The notes: generated by a model not told the origin, from the letters alone. Counted from the first letter of the stretch, positions 25,301 through 39,100 are shown. The stretch is DNA of 64,000 nt from Psettodes erumei (GCA_016785225.1 JAFBJZ010000659.1:124001-188000), one strand, 5' to 3'. Program-made: numbers and translations.

Positions 25301-28300
25301 GGCCTTGGTCAGAGCAAGGTTTATCTAAGTTGAGCAGGCTGACAGAAACACAACATCTATAATGAACCCAAGCCTGTCTAATAAAGCCTTTTATTGCTGC
25401 TTTGCATGACAGAAATGTGTGCAGCAGCATCAATGCTCCACTCCTGCATTCTCCTGCAACACTATAAACCAGCGGCTCCTCTGTTATTTCGACTGTTCTA
25501 CAAATACCCTAACAATGCACAGTCATCATCAAAAAGCTCTTTTGTTATTTATCACAACCTCACAAACCGAATCCCATTTACTGTGACCTTTTGGAGAAGA
25601 TAATAAGAGATACGCCCATGGTTACAAAAACACTTGTGTCCTGCGGCTTGTTTTCTTTGACAGGAACTACAGTAAGAACATTGTTGTATATTTGCATTTG
25701 GCAAATACAAATGATCTAAGGAAGTTTTCTTGACCTCAAATAGCTCAATGTTAGTCCAAGAACTCAATACTACAACTTTTCTGCAACATGTCTGGCATGG
25801 CAGAGATTTGCTTATGGGATAGCTTCATTCCAACCTCTGAATGACCAGCAAAAACCTCTCATTTGTTTAATAATTCAAATAGATGTGGTGTAGTGCCTAG
25901 TGGTGGCTGTTTCTGCCAGTTGGGGAATTAAGATTAAAGAATGAGGATCACATCTTCCTACATAGCTAGCTACAGAGGCTTCATAGTCTTTAGGCCCCTT
26001 AACCCTAACCCTTGCCAATTTTCCAATCGAACCTCGATAACCCATTATGACAAAAGTGAAAAACTTGTTTTTAGATATTTTACAATTTTTAAAAATCTGT
26101 TATTGACAAAAGTAATCAGACTCAAAATTAGGTACTTTTAAGTAGCATCTTTGGCAGCAGTTACAGCTTTGAATCTTTTTGGCTAGGTTGCTACAAGCTT
26201 TCCACACCTTTTTCATTATGGGTTAATATAGACTTACGGGCCAGACAAACAATTCCAATCCAATTCCAATTTTACTTGTATAGTGTAAATTCACAATATA
26301 GATTATTTCAAGGTACATTACAGAGTAAGGTAAAGAGAGGATTTTTTAATCCATTTTCAAATAAATTAAAATGTGATGGGGTCTGATTAATTCTGAAGCC
26401 TCTGTACATCCAAGTAAAATGGTGTCAAACAAATTGCAATAAGTGCTGGTGAGATCGCTGCAGCCAAACAGGTTGTGTTAACTAACTTAAAGAAATAATA
26501 ACTCTTCAACTGTCATAACTCTGAATAAAAAAAATCATATTTCTTACTCAGTATTGACTGAGATACATAAAAGCAAATGAAGTAAGCCCACTGCCATCTA
26601 AGGTAAACATAATTTCAATCTGAGAACTGAAAAACTGAAACTAGAGTATGGCAATCATCATGGAAATACTGCCGTCTGTCTGTCTGGTCCTTGACTTTAC
26701 AACTAATGAAACTGCCATCAACCTCAGCTGTGAGTCATGTTTGGTGCTCCCTATCAATGATGGTGAACATGCTAATCATGTTAGCAAGCTATCTTTAGTT
26801 GTAAACAAAAAGACTCACAAAGCTGCCAGCATCGCTGTAGACCCTTAGACTTGCTGTGTGATTTTTGCAGCCATGGAATGAAGTACCTTGGTTTGTCAGA
26901 TGTTTCATTAACTCGAACAACCTGACAACAAAACAGCCTGTCTGGCTTTTTACATTGACATTCTCTCAGTTGATTTGATTTGAATAATAATATCATGATC
27001 TATTTGTTGTGTTGGAGGATTTTTTCCATGTCAACCACAGGTTTGTGTGCTGTTATTTCCATTTGTATGATTCATCGCATCTTGGCTCTCTTTGTGACTT
27101 ATTGCCCCACCTTTAGCTGTGGCAATCTGGAAGAGGTGTTAACACTGCTCTCCTCAGAACTGGGTAGATGATCCCGGGTATGCCTGAGACCTTAATATTT
27201 GAAACTCCCCCAGTATAAATAGTAAAGAATGTCTTACACTTATTTCAACTGAACCTTTGAAAGACACAAACAAATGAGAGATTTAAGCAGAAGTGTGGTC
27301 AGCATCACATATTGTAGGTACCTCTTCTGTAAGATGTCATACATCTTCTCAGATAAGAGCACTGGCTGCAGAGAGCTCTGACAAATCACTTCCTATACTA
27401 TTCTTTGTACCAGGCTGTCAGGAAGAGGGGCTAACCGCCCACTATCTCTGCCAGCAGCTGAATCTCATTGGCAACAGGTAATATTCTGCACTTAATGTTG
27501 GCATTTAAGAAACATTCTCCCCCAAAGGCAAAAATGGTGCATGGCTTGGCATTTAAAAGTAGATAATAAAACTTTCCTTAAATACAGCTCTCATCTCAGA
27601 GTGCTTTTTAGATGCCCTTAGTGGAGTCAATTATCTCCCCACATTTGCTATTACTGAGACACTTTGAGCACCTTGTGCCTTAAAAGGTCTGTACATCATG
27701 CTTTTTTAAAAATGTCACATTCTTAACTGTCTCTCAAAATGCTGACCCTGCAGTATTAGAAATGGTGTACACATACTGGCTCCGTTCATCCATTCATTGC
27801 TTAAACATGCCTCTTTAATGTGCTGGATGAACTCAAATAAAATAAAAAAATCTTCAGGTTCAGAAATCATTCACCTTTTATGCACTTCTGAGCTATTTTC
27901 CAAAGTAGAACATAAACTGATTGCTATACACTAATGAATGCTCTGAATGGGCTTATAGTTACTGAACATGAGTTAGTCTTGCTGAGAAAAGGAATGTGGA
28001 AAAAATATGTTCACACCTATTTGTCACATAAACACAGAAAATGTTTTTCCTGTCACCAGTGAAATGTCACCCTGCTCTGGGGCACAGCAAGCCAAAGCCT
28101 GGAGGTTCACCTATTTGATGTAAACGAGTAGGCGGGAGTAGGAGGAGGATGAGAGCAACTTCGCAGGAACAAGATGCTTTGGATGGAATGCACTACAAAA
28201 GCTCTAGAGATGGTAAAATAGGGAAGATGACAGAGAAAAAGCTTTAATAGTCATTAGTTGTCTTTAATGTAAGGATTTTAATTTTACAATATTTTTTACT

Positions 28301-31300
28301 TAATTCATACTGTCCAAATCAGAAAAAATGACAGCATTGGCTGTTCAAACACTAAAAATGTCCTAGGTTTAAGGTTTCTCTGACAAGCAACCATTAGAAT
28401 CAGGTCTATTCTATTTTCAAAGCAAAGTTGGGAGTCATGTGAACTAATATTTACTTTCCATCTCCTGTCAAAAGACAACATTGTGTTTTTCTTGATAATT
28501 TCTTTGAAGTTAATCAAGCTGTTTTGGGTGGCTAGACTTAACCAAACGTTTCAGGGGAATTGTACTTCTTTTAGACATCACGTTTGTTTACAGGGAGATC
28601 TACTACTTATGTCAAACGTAGGCCATTCAGTCACTGTCAGTTTAGGAATGCGTCCAACTTTTTCTCCTCTGATATCAGTTCCAATATCTCAGATAAAGGT
28701 GTCTGCTGATATAGAGTACTAATCTAAAACTAGTCTGCTCACTCAGTGGAATCATTTTCATGTAAATTAACATGAGGCCAGGGGTTGCTGTGACACTGAA
28801 AACTGAATCACAGTCACTGTGTCATCCTGACTTTAGTTGAACAAACTTTCCCAATATAAGGCATCAAAAATAATTGTGATGTGAGAATTCCAACATGGAA
28901 AATATATAATAATATTGATCACAGTCTCTAAAAATTGATGCTGCAAAACACCAAATCTATTTCTACAGTGCTATTCTGTTTTTTTGTATGACTGTATTCA
29001 TTTTTAGGTCAAATCTACCTATACTTGGAGGAATATCTGGTTTTCTATGGATTTTCTCAACAACTGTTCATCTGATCAACTTCAAATTTGACAGGTATAT
29101 TTCTGAGCACCCGAGGAGGTCCTGTGTCAACTGTTAAGTTGACAGAGCATCACAGAATACAGCAATACAGACATTAAATAATGTATACCCAATGCTACCA
29201 TATTCTGTGTGAAGTCATCATTTACTTAGACACATAGAACATGGGGCCACTTCATGGAAATGCAATTGAGCTACTTCAGTCTGAACCAAAATTGTGGCTA
29301 GCACAGCAATGTATTCACAATGACCATAAAAGATGTTAAAAGGACAGATATGTTATAAATAATATATATATATCTCTGTTGGTGTCTGTAAGATGTCAAG
29401 TGCCAATGTTCCAACCACAACTGGAAAACACATTCTTGACTTTGTGAGTTATGGGCCTGTAGTGAAGTGACAGACTAAAGGATGGTAACATAGATTTTTC
29501 TGTCTGTTTATCCACCAGATTGATGCATCCATCAGGTTTAAACAATTCAACTTGACTTAATTCATTTGTATATAGTATCTTCAAATTAACCAGCTGATGA
29601 TCCAAAGAAGATAGACCAGTTTGAATAACGCTTCAATGAAATTTTGCAAAACGGATGAAAATTACTGTCAACATATCAACAAAAGTAGCAGAGCTGTTTT
29701 GGAACTGGTGTATTACTGAAAGTAAATGGAATAATGAAGAAGGAGGATTACCTCTAAATACTTCAGGAAAACTTCAAATCATTAGCAAGAAGGTTGGGTC
29801 TTGGATGCAGTTGGGTGTTCCAACAGAAAACATACATCAAATGTGGTAAAGGAATGGTTAAATCAAGCTAGAAATAAGGTTTTACAATGGCCCTTACTTC
29901 CTGACTTTAACCCCTTTGAGAACATGTGGATCATGCAGAAGAAACAAGTCTGTGTCAGATAGACAAAAAAGTTAGTTGAACTGCACTAATTCTGTCAAGA
30001 AGAATGGTCAAAGATTCAACCTGAAGGCTGGCTGAAGGATGGCTACCGAAAATGCCCGACTGAAATGAAAATGACCAAGGGACATTTAACGAAATATTAG
30101 CATTGCTGTGTGTACGTTTTTGAACCAAATGATTTTGTCATACATCTGGACATCCTATAATAAATTCATAAAGGAACCAGAATCCATGATAGTTTTTTGT
30201 GACAGACATATACGTTCCAATCATTGCATCATAGAAAATTAAGAGTTGTACAAATCATTTTCTCATTTTTCCAGTGTTCTAGTCTTGTTTCTTCTTCTGT
30301 CAAACTTACAGTTGGGACTCGTGACTTAATTAAGCCATCTCTCAACATGCTAGTAAAGATACTTCTGCTCTGTTTTTTCACTTTGAAATTGCTTATTTAA
30401 TTTAGCTACCTTTTTGAATGGTGTCATACAGCCTTTGCACAGCAACTAAATGTTTGCATTGTTCACCTCAGGGACCAGCTGATCATGCTGATGCCAACTG
30501 GCTTGGCGACCAGAACAACAGACACAGCTCACCCTTGCCCTGTTATCTACTCTGTTATATGAGTGGCAGGGAGGCAGAGCAGCAGTTTGTTACTGTTCGG
30601 TGTGTATCAAACAAAAGCTGCTTTCAGACATGCAATGCAACCCTGACCCTGCATTTCTAGACATTACCCAGAGGATCTGTATGCGAGAACACAAATGTCC
30701 AAATCTGTTAAATTGGACATTAAATGGACCTGCTAGCTCCCAAATACAGCTGGTCATTGTCCGGAGAACTCACAGTGAGTGAGTTGCTATGATGATGGGG
30801 TTTCTATCATTTCTCCTGCAAGCTCTACCCAAGTGCCATCACTCTCTTAAAACAAACACAATTTTTCCTGCAGGTGAGAATGCTTCTCACACAGAGTTCT
30901 CAAGGTGTGTGCTGCATGTGTGTAACAACTCCAGAGAATGTCTGGACCTGATTCTCCGGACTGTGTCTGGACTTCACATGTGAAATTGCAAAAATAATAG
31001 GATATTTTGTTGCTTCTAACTTATGCTCTGAGTGATCATTTTGCATATAAATATTGCTGAAATCACAGCATAGCTGTTGTATTAAACTCATGCATATGGT
31101 GATTTTCTGACATGTCAGTGATTATAAAATATTGACATTGACCATCCGCATGCTGCAAAGTTTAAAAGTTGGCAGTGTCTATTCTGACCAAATGTTTCAA
31201 CTGAAATACTATACAGCTAATTTTAATTTATTTGTGGATTTTTGGTATGTTTATCTCGGTTTAAATATACTCTGCTGTATTACAGCAGGTAGTGACACTA

Positions 31301-34300
31301 ATGTATGTGGTGAAAGAAAATAAATGACTGAATGTTAATATTATGATATTTTAAATTTATTTTTATTTGTTGATGTATATGTAATATGTGAATTGTGTTA
31401 TTAAGAAAATATTTATATATATAATTGTATACGTACATTATATATTAGATAATATATTATAATACACAAAACACAAATTAGCTATGCTAAAATTAATTTT
31501 TACAACAGATTTACACACTTTAAACAAGTATGATGCAATTCATATGCTGACTCGTTTTCTTGACATTTGCATGTAGACATTCAATTGAATGTACAGAGTG
31601 TACATTCAATTCAATTGAATGTTTGACCCTTAAAATAGCCAGAGATTTTACAGTTACACTGAAACAATATCTAATATTGATCAAATTCATTTGGTTCAGC
31701 TTATGAAAAAGAAGCTGCAGTGAAATAGTTTAATGAGGCTATTTCTATGCTCTTACAAGGCTAACAATGGGGATGCCCATCTTGGATCATGTGTGAATGC
31801 TCCCAACTTGTTTTCCCATTCTATGCACACTGAGTGAATGGAGCATTACCAGAAAGTACTGTGAGACAGCATTGTCAAAAAAACCCACAACATAGAGGAT
31901 GCTATCAATGCAGAAAACAACAAAATATAAATCTGTTCCTGGTAATTACAATTTTGACTAAATAAGCATACAGGCCAAAACAAACACAGAGAATAGACGT
32001 GATTTCATCGGATCACTCTCAGCATTCTGCAACATGCACAGGCATACTTTATACACGCATGCTCACCTTGGAGGAAGATGTGTCACACTCCTGGCAGATC
32101 CAGCCATATCCCGTCTGCTTGGGGGATTTTTTCAGTGGGGGGTCCAGGCACCCAAAATGATAGCAGAGTCGGCACTCATCACACCTGAGGCACAGACAGC
32201 AAAGGCACGTGTTACATGTCACATAAATTGTTCCTTCAGTGATGAGGCCGACTCCAGAGCAATGATCGATGATGACAAGACAGCCAGTTGTCAGTCAGTC
32301 AGACTAGGTCAATACTTTCTAAAGTTCCTTTAATCACTCCACTCCCTTGACCTTATGCAACCATTGACTGTCCAATGGTTTGTATCAGCCACCAGACTAA
32401 TAAAGGCCTTGTTAGTGTCAGATAAATGCCTGTTGGGTCTCTTAAAGCTGAACTGCCACTGTGTTCACATGAAACAGCATGAGAACACACAAAGCAGACT
32501 TAGTCCAGATCATTTCCATGCAAGTTGCACTGATGAGCTACTGAATATTAAAATTACTAACAGATAATTCCACAATCATAGTGCATTAGCAAATGCTGAC
32601 ATGAACAAGCAAGGCAGCAAATACCATCCTAAACTGTCCAGGTTACACCAAATTCAAGTATGGAATGTTGTTACCAATCACAGGCAGGAACAGCCCTGCA
32701 AGCACCCAACAATACAAGTCTGCTGATATATTAAACAAAACTTCATGTCAAAATGTCTCTATATTCACAGAAGAATAAATTCAGAGCATGTCTCGATTTG
32801 TCCTCTGTCCCACATGATGTTCATTTTGTTGACAAAAACAAACATTTTTTTCCAATAACAGCAGGCAGTGATGAGACAGGAGCTGTGGCTGAGTCTCCAT
32901 AGATTAATGAAAAAACAAGTGACTAAAATCGAGTTTAAAAATAAAAACCTAAGAAATCTTTTTGTAACCACTAAAAGAGGAGATGGAATTACATTACAAT
33001 GACATAATCTAAATGTCCCTCTTTCACTGGATTGCTCTCTGCATTCCCAAATCAACTGGCTGTTGCTCCTGCACACTAGCACCTCACTCATGAAAGCATC
33101 GACAACAGTGCTAGTCAAGTTAGTGGCTAGCTAGTCTACCCAGCACCATTTGCATTTTTTGTTGTTTGTTGTTTGTGTTGAAGATAAAGAGCTTGATTTT
33201 AACAGTCTGCGCACATGGAGCAAGTGCATTTAGTTTCACTTTTTTAGTTTTAGTTGACTACTCAAAAGTGCTTTACACTACTGGTCACAATCATAAAGCA
33301 CTTGACTAACGTACACATACCCATGGTACAACATCAATTTGTCAATTTTGTCAATTTTGGACCTTCCTATTAGTGGGCAACCTGTCCCAGCTGTTAAGCC
33401 AATATGCCTGAGCACATATAATTTCAATCACAACATGCCCATGGAGCTTCCGACTGGCACAACTGCATTTTATAGTTAAACAGCATAGGCACAGAATGGG
33501 AAAATAACACAATGGTACCAGATCTGCCAACCTTAAGATGTGCAGTCAGCTTAACTGGCCAATCTTTTACGAAGACAAGTTTGTTTATTCTGCTACCCAG
33601 GCGTAGCAAAAAGAGGAACCTCTTTTCTATCTACTTATCAGATAATTAAGAACATAGCAACAATGACTCCTATTACACAGGTTAGAATGCATTGGATTGT
33701 TGAATCTTTCCAGACTTGATTGTTTTTCAATTTTTCATGTCTAGATGCATTGCTTAAATTAATAACATTTGTGAAGACTGCTTTTCTCAGCAAGGCTCAA
33801 TCACACAAACTGACATTTTAAGCTTATTTCATCACTGCATTTCTGTCTGTGCAGCATGTCTGGCTATAGTGCAGGATGTCAGAATCAGTCAGTGAGCACA
33901 GGTATAGGTTCAGGTCTTGACCTTTTTGTACAGTCTATGGTCTAGCTACAATGGCAACCTCAAGCTGTGCCGACACTGTATGGATTTGGTCCATTTTTAT
34001 ACCTGAATTGGTTATCCCAGACTAATATTAGAATCGGGCCAAATTTCTGCCAGATCAGTTGTGGTTTGACATGAAGTTTGAGGGAGAGTCACCATGCCTG
34101 ATTTACCCAAACAATCGACAATCAGGCTCTGGGCAAAACAGTTGGATTTTTAGCTGGTCAGAAATGGTTAGGCCAGCTGTCTGGAGTTTGAGCAGTAGTT
34201 TAAGCAGCTGCAGATAGCTGGACTAGTAAAATTAGAATTTGGACTGCTGTGCTATAAAGCTGAAAGACCAGACATTAGTGTGTGCATCTTCCAGCTATCT

Positions 34301-35832
34301 GCGGCTCCATATTTTTCCTTTTTCTCATTTAAATTTTATCTTCATATTTTCTGTTCATACTGTAGTAGAATAGCAGCTTTAAGGTGATGTCCATACTGGC
34401 TCTGGTAAACTGTGCACAATCATCACTCGTAGCTGTTTTTCAACAAAGAATAGTTTTTCTGAAAACAGACAGTAACTGCTGTCTGGAAAAGAAATGCAGC
34501 TGAAACTGATGTAAGTGACTAGTTTTGCAGAAATTTGCATTTGCACAACATTACCTGTTGATGGCACTAGAAGAAAAGTCAGAGGATCACAATAGTCTAT
34601 AACAGACTTCATAATAATGTTTTGATATTTCAGTCTGGGATACACTCATCATTACTGTCCTGTTGAGTTTTTCTTCCTGTCTTCAAACCATGCGCACTGC
34701 CCTCCTTTTTGTATTAATGGAGATGAATAGGGAGGGTTCAGGCTGACCTCCCTCGCTGTTAGCGCTGTTATCAGATTTTCACTGAGGAATGTGAATCTTT
34801 CATTGATTAGGACATAACTGCCTCTAATTGTGGCGTGTATGTGTTTACCAGGCAGGGTGAGCTTATTGAAGGGCAGTTGGCCACATAAATGATTAAAACA
34901 AAAGTCCATTCTCTTTCTGCTCCAATCAAAGGTCATTTTCATCTTGTTCAGATAGGCCAACACATTTTATGTTGCCAATGCAGTATTGACCATTTACTAG
35001 GTGTAGCGGAGTGTTTTGGTGATGATACCCTGGCTGTATATATACTGGCCTAATCCTCCAGTCAGAGAAGACGCAGCAACTTCTTTCCTTGAGATGAATT
35101 TATTGAACTCTCTTCAAATGAACAGGACTCTGTAGTACACCGTGGTATATATGTGTGTGTGTGTGTGGTTTGTGATATCTGCAGAAAACAACAATAATAA
35201 ACAATATTGATCAACCTACTATACTGTGGCATTAATAACAGAATAACATGAATTACAATAGACGGGAATAATGCGTCATACTGCAAACACCGATAGGGAT
35301 TAAGTGTAAGATTATTAAATAACACAGCGTTTTGGCGCAACAGGCAGGTCACGTGACCAAACTAAACTGAGACAGCCCGTCGGCTACCGATCACTTTGAC
35401 CCGATAGCATCAATATGATAGCAGCCTTTAATGAACGACAGCTACACATCTGAATAAACAGCGACAGAAGAAATAAAACGTCTTATAATTAACTGAGTTA
35501 CATATCGGGCTGTCCATGTTTCGTGGGGTGCAGTTAAAGACATGCTAAATGATAAGCTAACAGCGGACGAGCATATTACCGTGGTAATATTAATAGCTCT
35601 CATCACACATGAAACGTAAACAATATCCGCTCATCACGTAACTTACATCATCACCAACGCACACTGTTTTACAAAAGGATGGAGGAGAGCGCTGACCATC
35701 GGTGGAGGATTAACTCAACTAATTAACGACACCGAAGTTTACCGAACACTGCGCATGCGCAAACAGTCTGCGTGACGCAGTTTGCTGTGACGTGTACTCC
35801 TCACAGCAGGGAATTCACAACACGAGGTGTTT

Positions 35833-35863
<31 letters not shown>

Positions 35864-36098
35864 TTTACTTTATTCATCCCTGAAGGGAAATTATGTGGTC
35901 ATAGCAGCAATCCGGTACATTAAAATACAGTAGAATACAATGACATAAAACACTGAGGTAGAAAAATAGAATAAAAATTACAAATCCTACTAATGACTGA
36001 TTGTAAAAACCAATTATATTCCATTTACGAAGATTAATTCACTTAAATGACTGATCAGTTATTGAAACTGTTGACAATTCAATTTCTGTCAGTCAGCT

Positions 36099-36130
<32 letters not shown>

Positions 36131-39100
36131 CATTTATCAGTTTTTTCCTGCTCTTGAGCATGATCTTGCTCCAATCATAAAGCATTTTCAAGTCATCCAT
36201 CATTTTTTGTCATCACACAGCTTGACTTTAATCATTTTCGCATTTTAATTATCTATTAGTAGTTTATATTACAAATTAGCACAATGTAATAGGAATTCCG
36301 GTGCATAATTTGTACCTCCAAATGCTGCGTGCCAATGCTATGCAGGCTGTTGTCTGAGACTGCTGGTGGCTGTTTTTCATTCAAGCACTTTTTTTTCAAG
36401 GATTACACTGTATTCAATAACAATTAATAATAATATAATTTTTCAGATAGGTTGCTAAAGACTGCTTTTGTTGATAAAGTTGTGATGCAATCCCCAACCA
36501 TTAACCTTTAAAGTTAAGGTGGGTATAACTCATACATGTTTTCATGTTTAGAAATATTATCTAGATGTAGTTCCTGTATTTTTTCTTTGGTGAAGTGTGG
36601 AGGCAGAATTTCTACCAGAAAATCCCCAAAACAAAAACAAACAAACCCAGTACTGTCTTCCTAGATACATACCACTACAGATAAAAGAAAAGAAAATAAA
36701 GTGTATGTATTTTGTAATTTGGGTGAACTAACCCTTTATATACACACTTAATCTCAATGGAAGCAAAGAACACAGTGATGTCAAGCACAGCAGCAAAAGC
36801 AGTGCTTCCTCTACTATCTTATCTATGAAGATTCTCAGTCATTCAGGTCATTGTCAAGGTTGAAAGAATTCTGTAAAGCAACTGGACCTGAGATTTGCTA
36901 GAAGACATTTCACCTCTCATCCAAGAGGCTTCTTCATTTCTAAACTGATGGTGGGGAGTACTGCAATTTACACACTATGGGTGTGGAAAGTGGTTTGGGT
37001 AAAACAACAGTGCCACAGGTGCCTTATAGGTGGGTGACAGGTTTTGTCTTAGTGATGGCTTCTCCTGGATGAGAGGTGAAACGACTTCTAGCAAATCTCA
37101 AGTCCAGTTGCCTTACAGAACTCTTTCGACCTTCCTCTACTATCATTTTTAACAGACACTTACTGTAGGTTGAGTTAATTTCAGCTATGACAACTGACTG
37201 ATGTGTGGAGACTTGTTAAGCATGGTGTACGGTTGCATGTTAAATACAATATATTCAAGCAATTAAACAGAATAAACCTTGCCCATGGTGTAAAATATTG
37301 GAATTTAGAGAACCCGTATATACAATATGTTTTCTTCTTAACTGACACATCACTATCACTCCTGTAGAGAGTTTAGGAAGCTGCTGATCCTTCCCTTCTC
37401 AAAATCATTTTATATAATATTTGGTCCTGTCATGCTGTGGTTTCAGGATAAATATCATGAAATCATGTTATATACATTTATGGCAGCCAATTTGTGAAAT
37501 CTGTTGTTTGGTATCAGACCTAATGGCCACTGCAGACAAATGCAATACAACAGTGTCTTAGGTTTTGATAGAGGTCCAATGTGAAAAGTGGCTTACTTTC
37601 CACTTTCAGTCAACTGCTTTGTTGAGGGTTTTGTTTTTAAATCAGTACTCACACAAGCAAATCTCTAACCACTGGACCTTTTTTTATGTAACTTCTCGAA
37701 ATGAACTTCCTGAACATTAATAATAGTCAAGTATGTGGTATGTTAAGTTTTATGAAAATATTGATAACTGACTTTTCTGATTTAATAAGTAGTCATTTTA
37801 GATTTCAGCATCTACATTACATTAACACTTTTGCTGGAACTTCTTTCTACTGGTGAATCATTATTCTGCAAAAGTACTGGGGACTAAAAGTAAAGTGAAG
37901 ATGCTTTCAAAAGTAATGCCATGAATATTTTAATGGTATTAATAAATGCTATACAAAGTGCAGTGAACATATTAAAAAGAATAAATCTAATCAATATTTG
38001 CTGTGACTCCTAAAAACAACACCAATTCTCTTTGGTACATATCTTCATCTTCAAGATGGCGCCGCTCCACGTGGCTGCCTGTAGCTGCAGCTCTCGTCAT
38101 GTTTTCTATACCTTTTTAAAACTTTTGGTCTATTCCTCCCTTTGTTTTTTTCTGACCAATCAAGCTGTAATAATGGCTGGATCAAGTTTTGTTGCCTTTC
38201 TCCACATTCTTTTGTTACTTTTTCTACTCTCTGTAACAGAGAACTCTGCCGATAGTAGTGGTGGCATTGTTTACATGCGTGAACAGCTGATTGTGCTGTG
38301 TGAGCCTGCGCTGCTACCGGAGACAGACCTGTGGTCCCGCAGGAGTAACGGAGGAGACGCCGGGGTTGCAGGTCTGGAGTCAAACGGAGGGAGAAAAGGA
38401 GAAGACACAAACCGGCGGTCCTGGTGATTAAAATGGGAAATGTGAGGTCTTTGGGGAATAAGAAGGATGAACTGGTAGCGCTGGTGAAGACCCAGAGGAA
38501 GTTCCGTAAGTGCAGTATTTTTTGCTTCAGTGAGACGTGGCTGCACTCGCACATCCCGGACAACAGCGCTGCTGTCCCAGGTTACAGTTTGGTACGGGCA
38601 GACAGAGACTGCTCCAAGAGTCGGAAGAAGAAGGGTGGCGGGCTTGCACTTTATGTGAGTGAGAGGTGGTGCAACCCCGGTCATGTTAACGTGAAGGAGC
38701 GGCTCTGTACCCCGGATATTGAACTGTTGGCTGTGGGAATGCGCCCCTATTATTCACCGAGGGAGTTCACATCCACCATTGCTATTGCTGTTTACATCCC
38801 TCCGTCAGCTGATGCAACGGTGGCCTGTGACGTCATCAGCTCCGCCGCTGCTAAACTTCAGACTGAGCACCCGGACGCATTTATAGTCATTACAGGTGAT
38901 TTTAATCATGCCTCACTAAACACAACACTTAATAGCTTCCACCAGTATGTTGACTGCCCCACGAGAGACAATAAAATGCTGGATCTCCTGTATGCAAACG
39001 TCATGGATGCATACGATAAAGACAGGCAGACATCAGGGAGCCTGGATAGCGCAAACCAGTTTAACCAGTTTTTAACAGGTTTAGCTCACCCCCTGCCAAT

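Larger units (their letters stand above)
14054..32066 (-). other. phf14: phf14 intron, about 18 kb
   Basis: Joins the exon at 32067-32184 (donor GTGAGC) to the last exon (acceptor CTGCAG). It carries AT microsatellites (for example 15684-15701), the (CA)n run near 22.3 kb, and repeat fragments at 22.5, 26.0-26.9 and 29.6-30.2 kb, which are listed separately. Low-repeat, mixed-composition blocks near 16.3-16.6, 18.0-18.7, 21.5-21.7, 23.9-24.2 and 27.3-27.8 kb could be conserved non-coding elements. None shows a coding signature. Confidence 0.8.

Noticed and set aside
32034..32333. 99-residue plus-strand frame over the phf14 PHD exon
   Set aside because: It is the antisense shadow of the phf14 exon at 32067-32184 and has no domain of its own.
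36897..37090. Hammerhead-ribozyme-like core TGGATGAGAGGTGAAAC in both arms of the inverted repeat
   Set aside because: The hammerhead core needs CTGATGA followed by a stem and GAAA. Here an extra G breaks CTGA (CTGGATGA in one arm, TTGGATGA in the other) and the sequence folds more simply as a CCTCT/AGAGG stem-loop. No cleavage site could be placed.
38051..38684. Two minus-strand frames of 170 and 137 residues
   Set aside because: They overlap the LINE leader and endonuclease in antisense. GC-rich LINE sequence keeps antisense frames open by chance.
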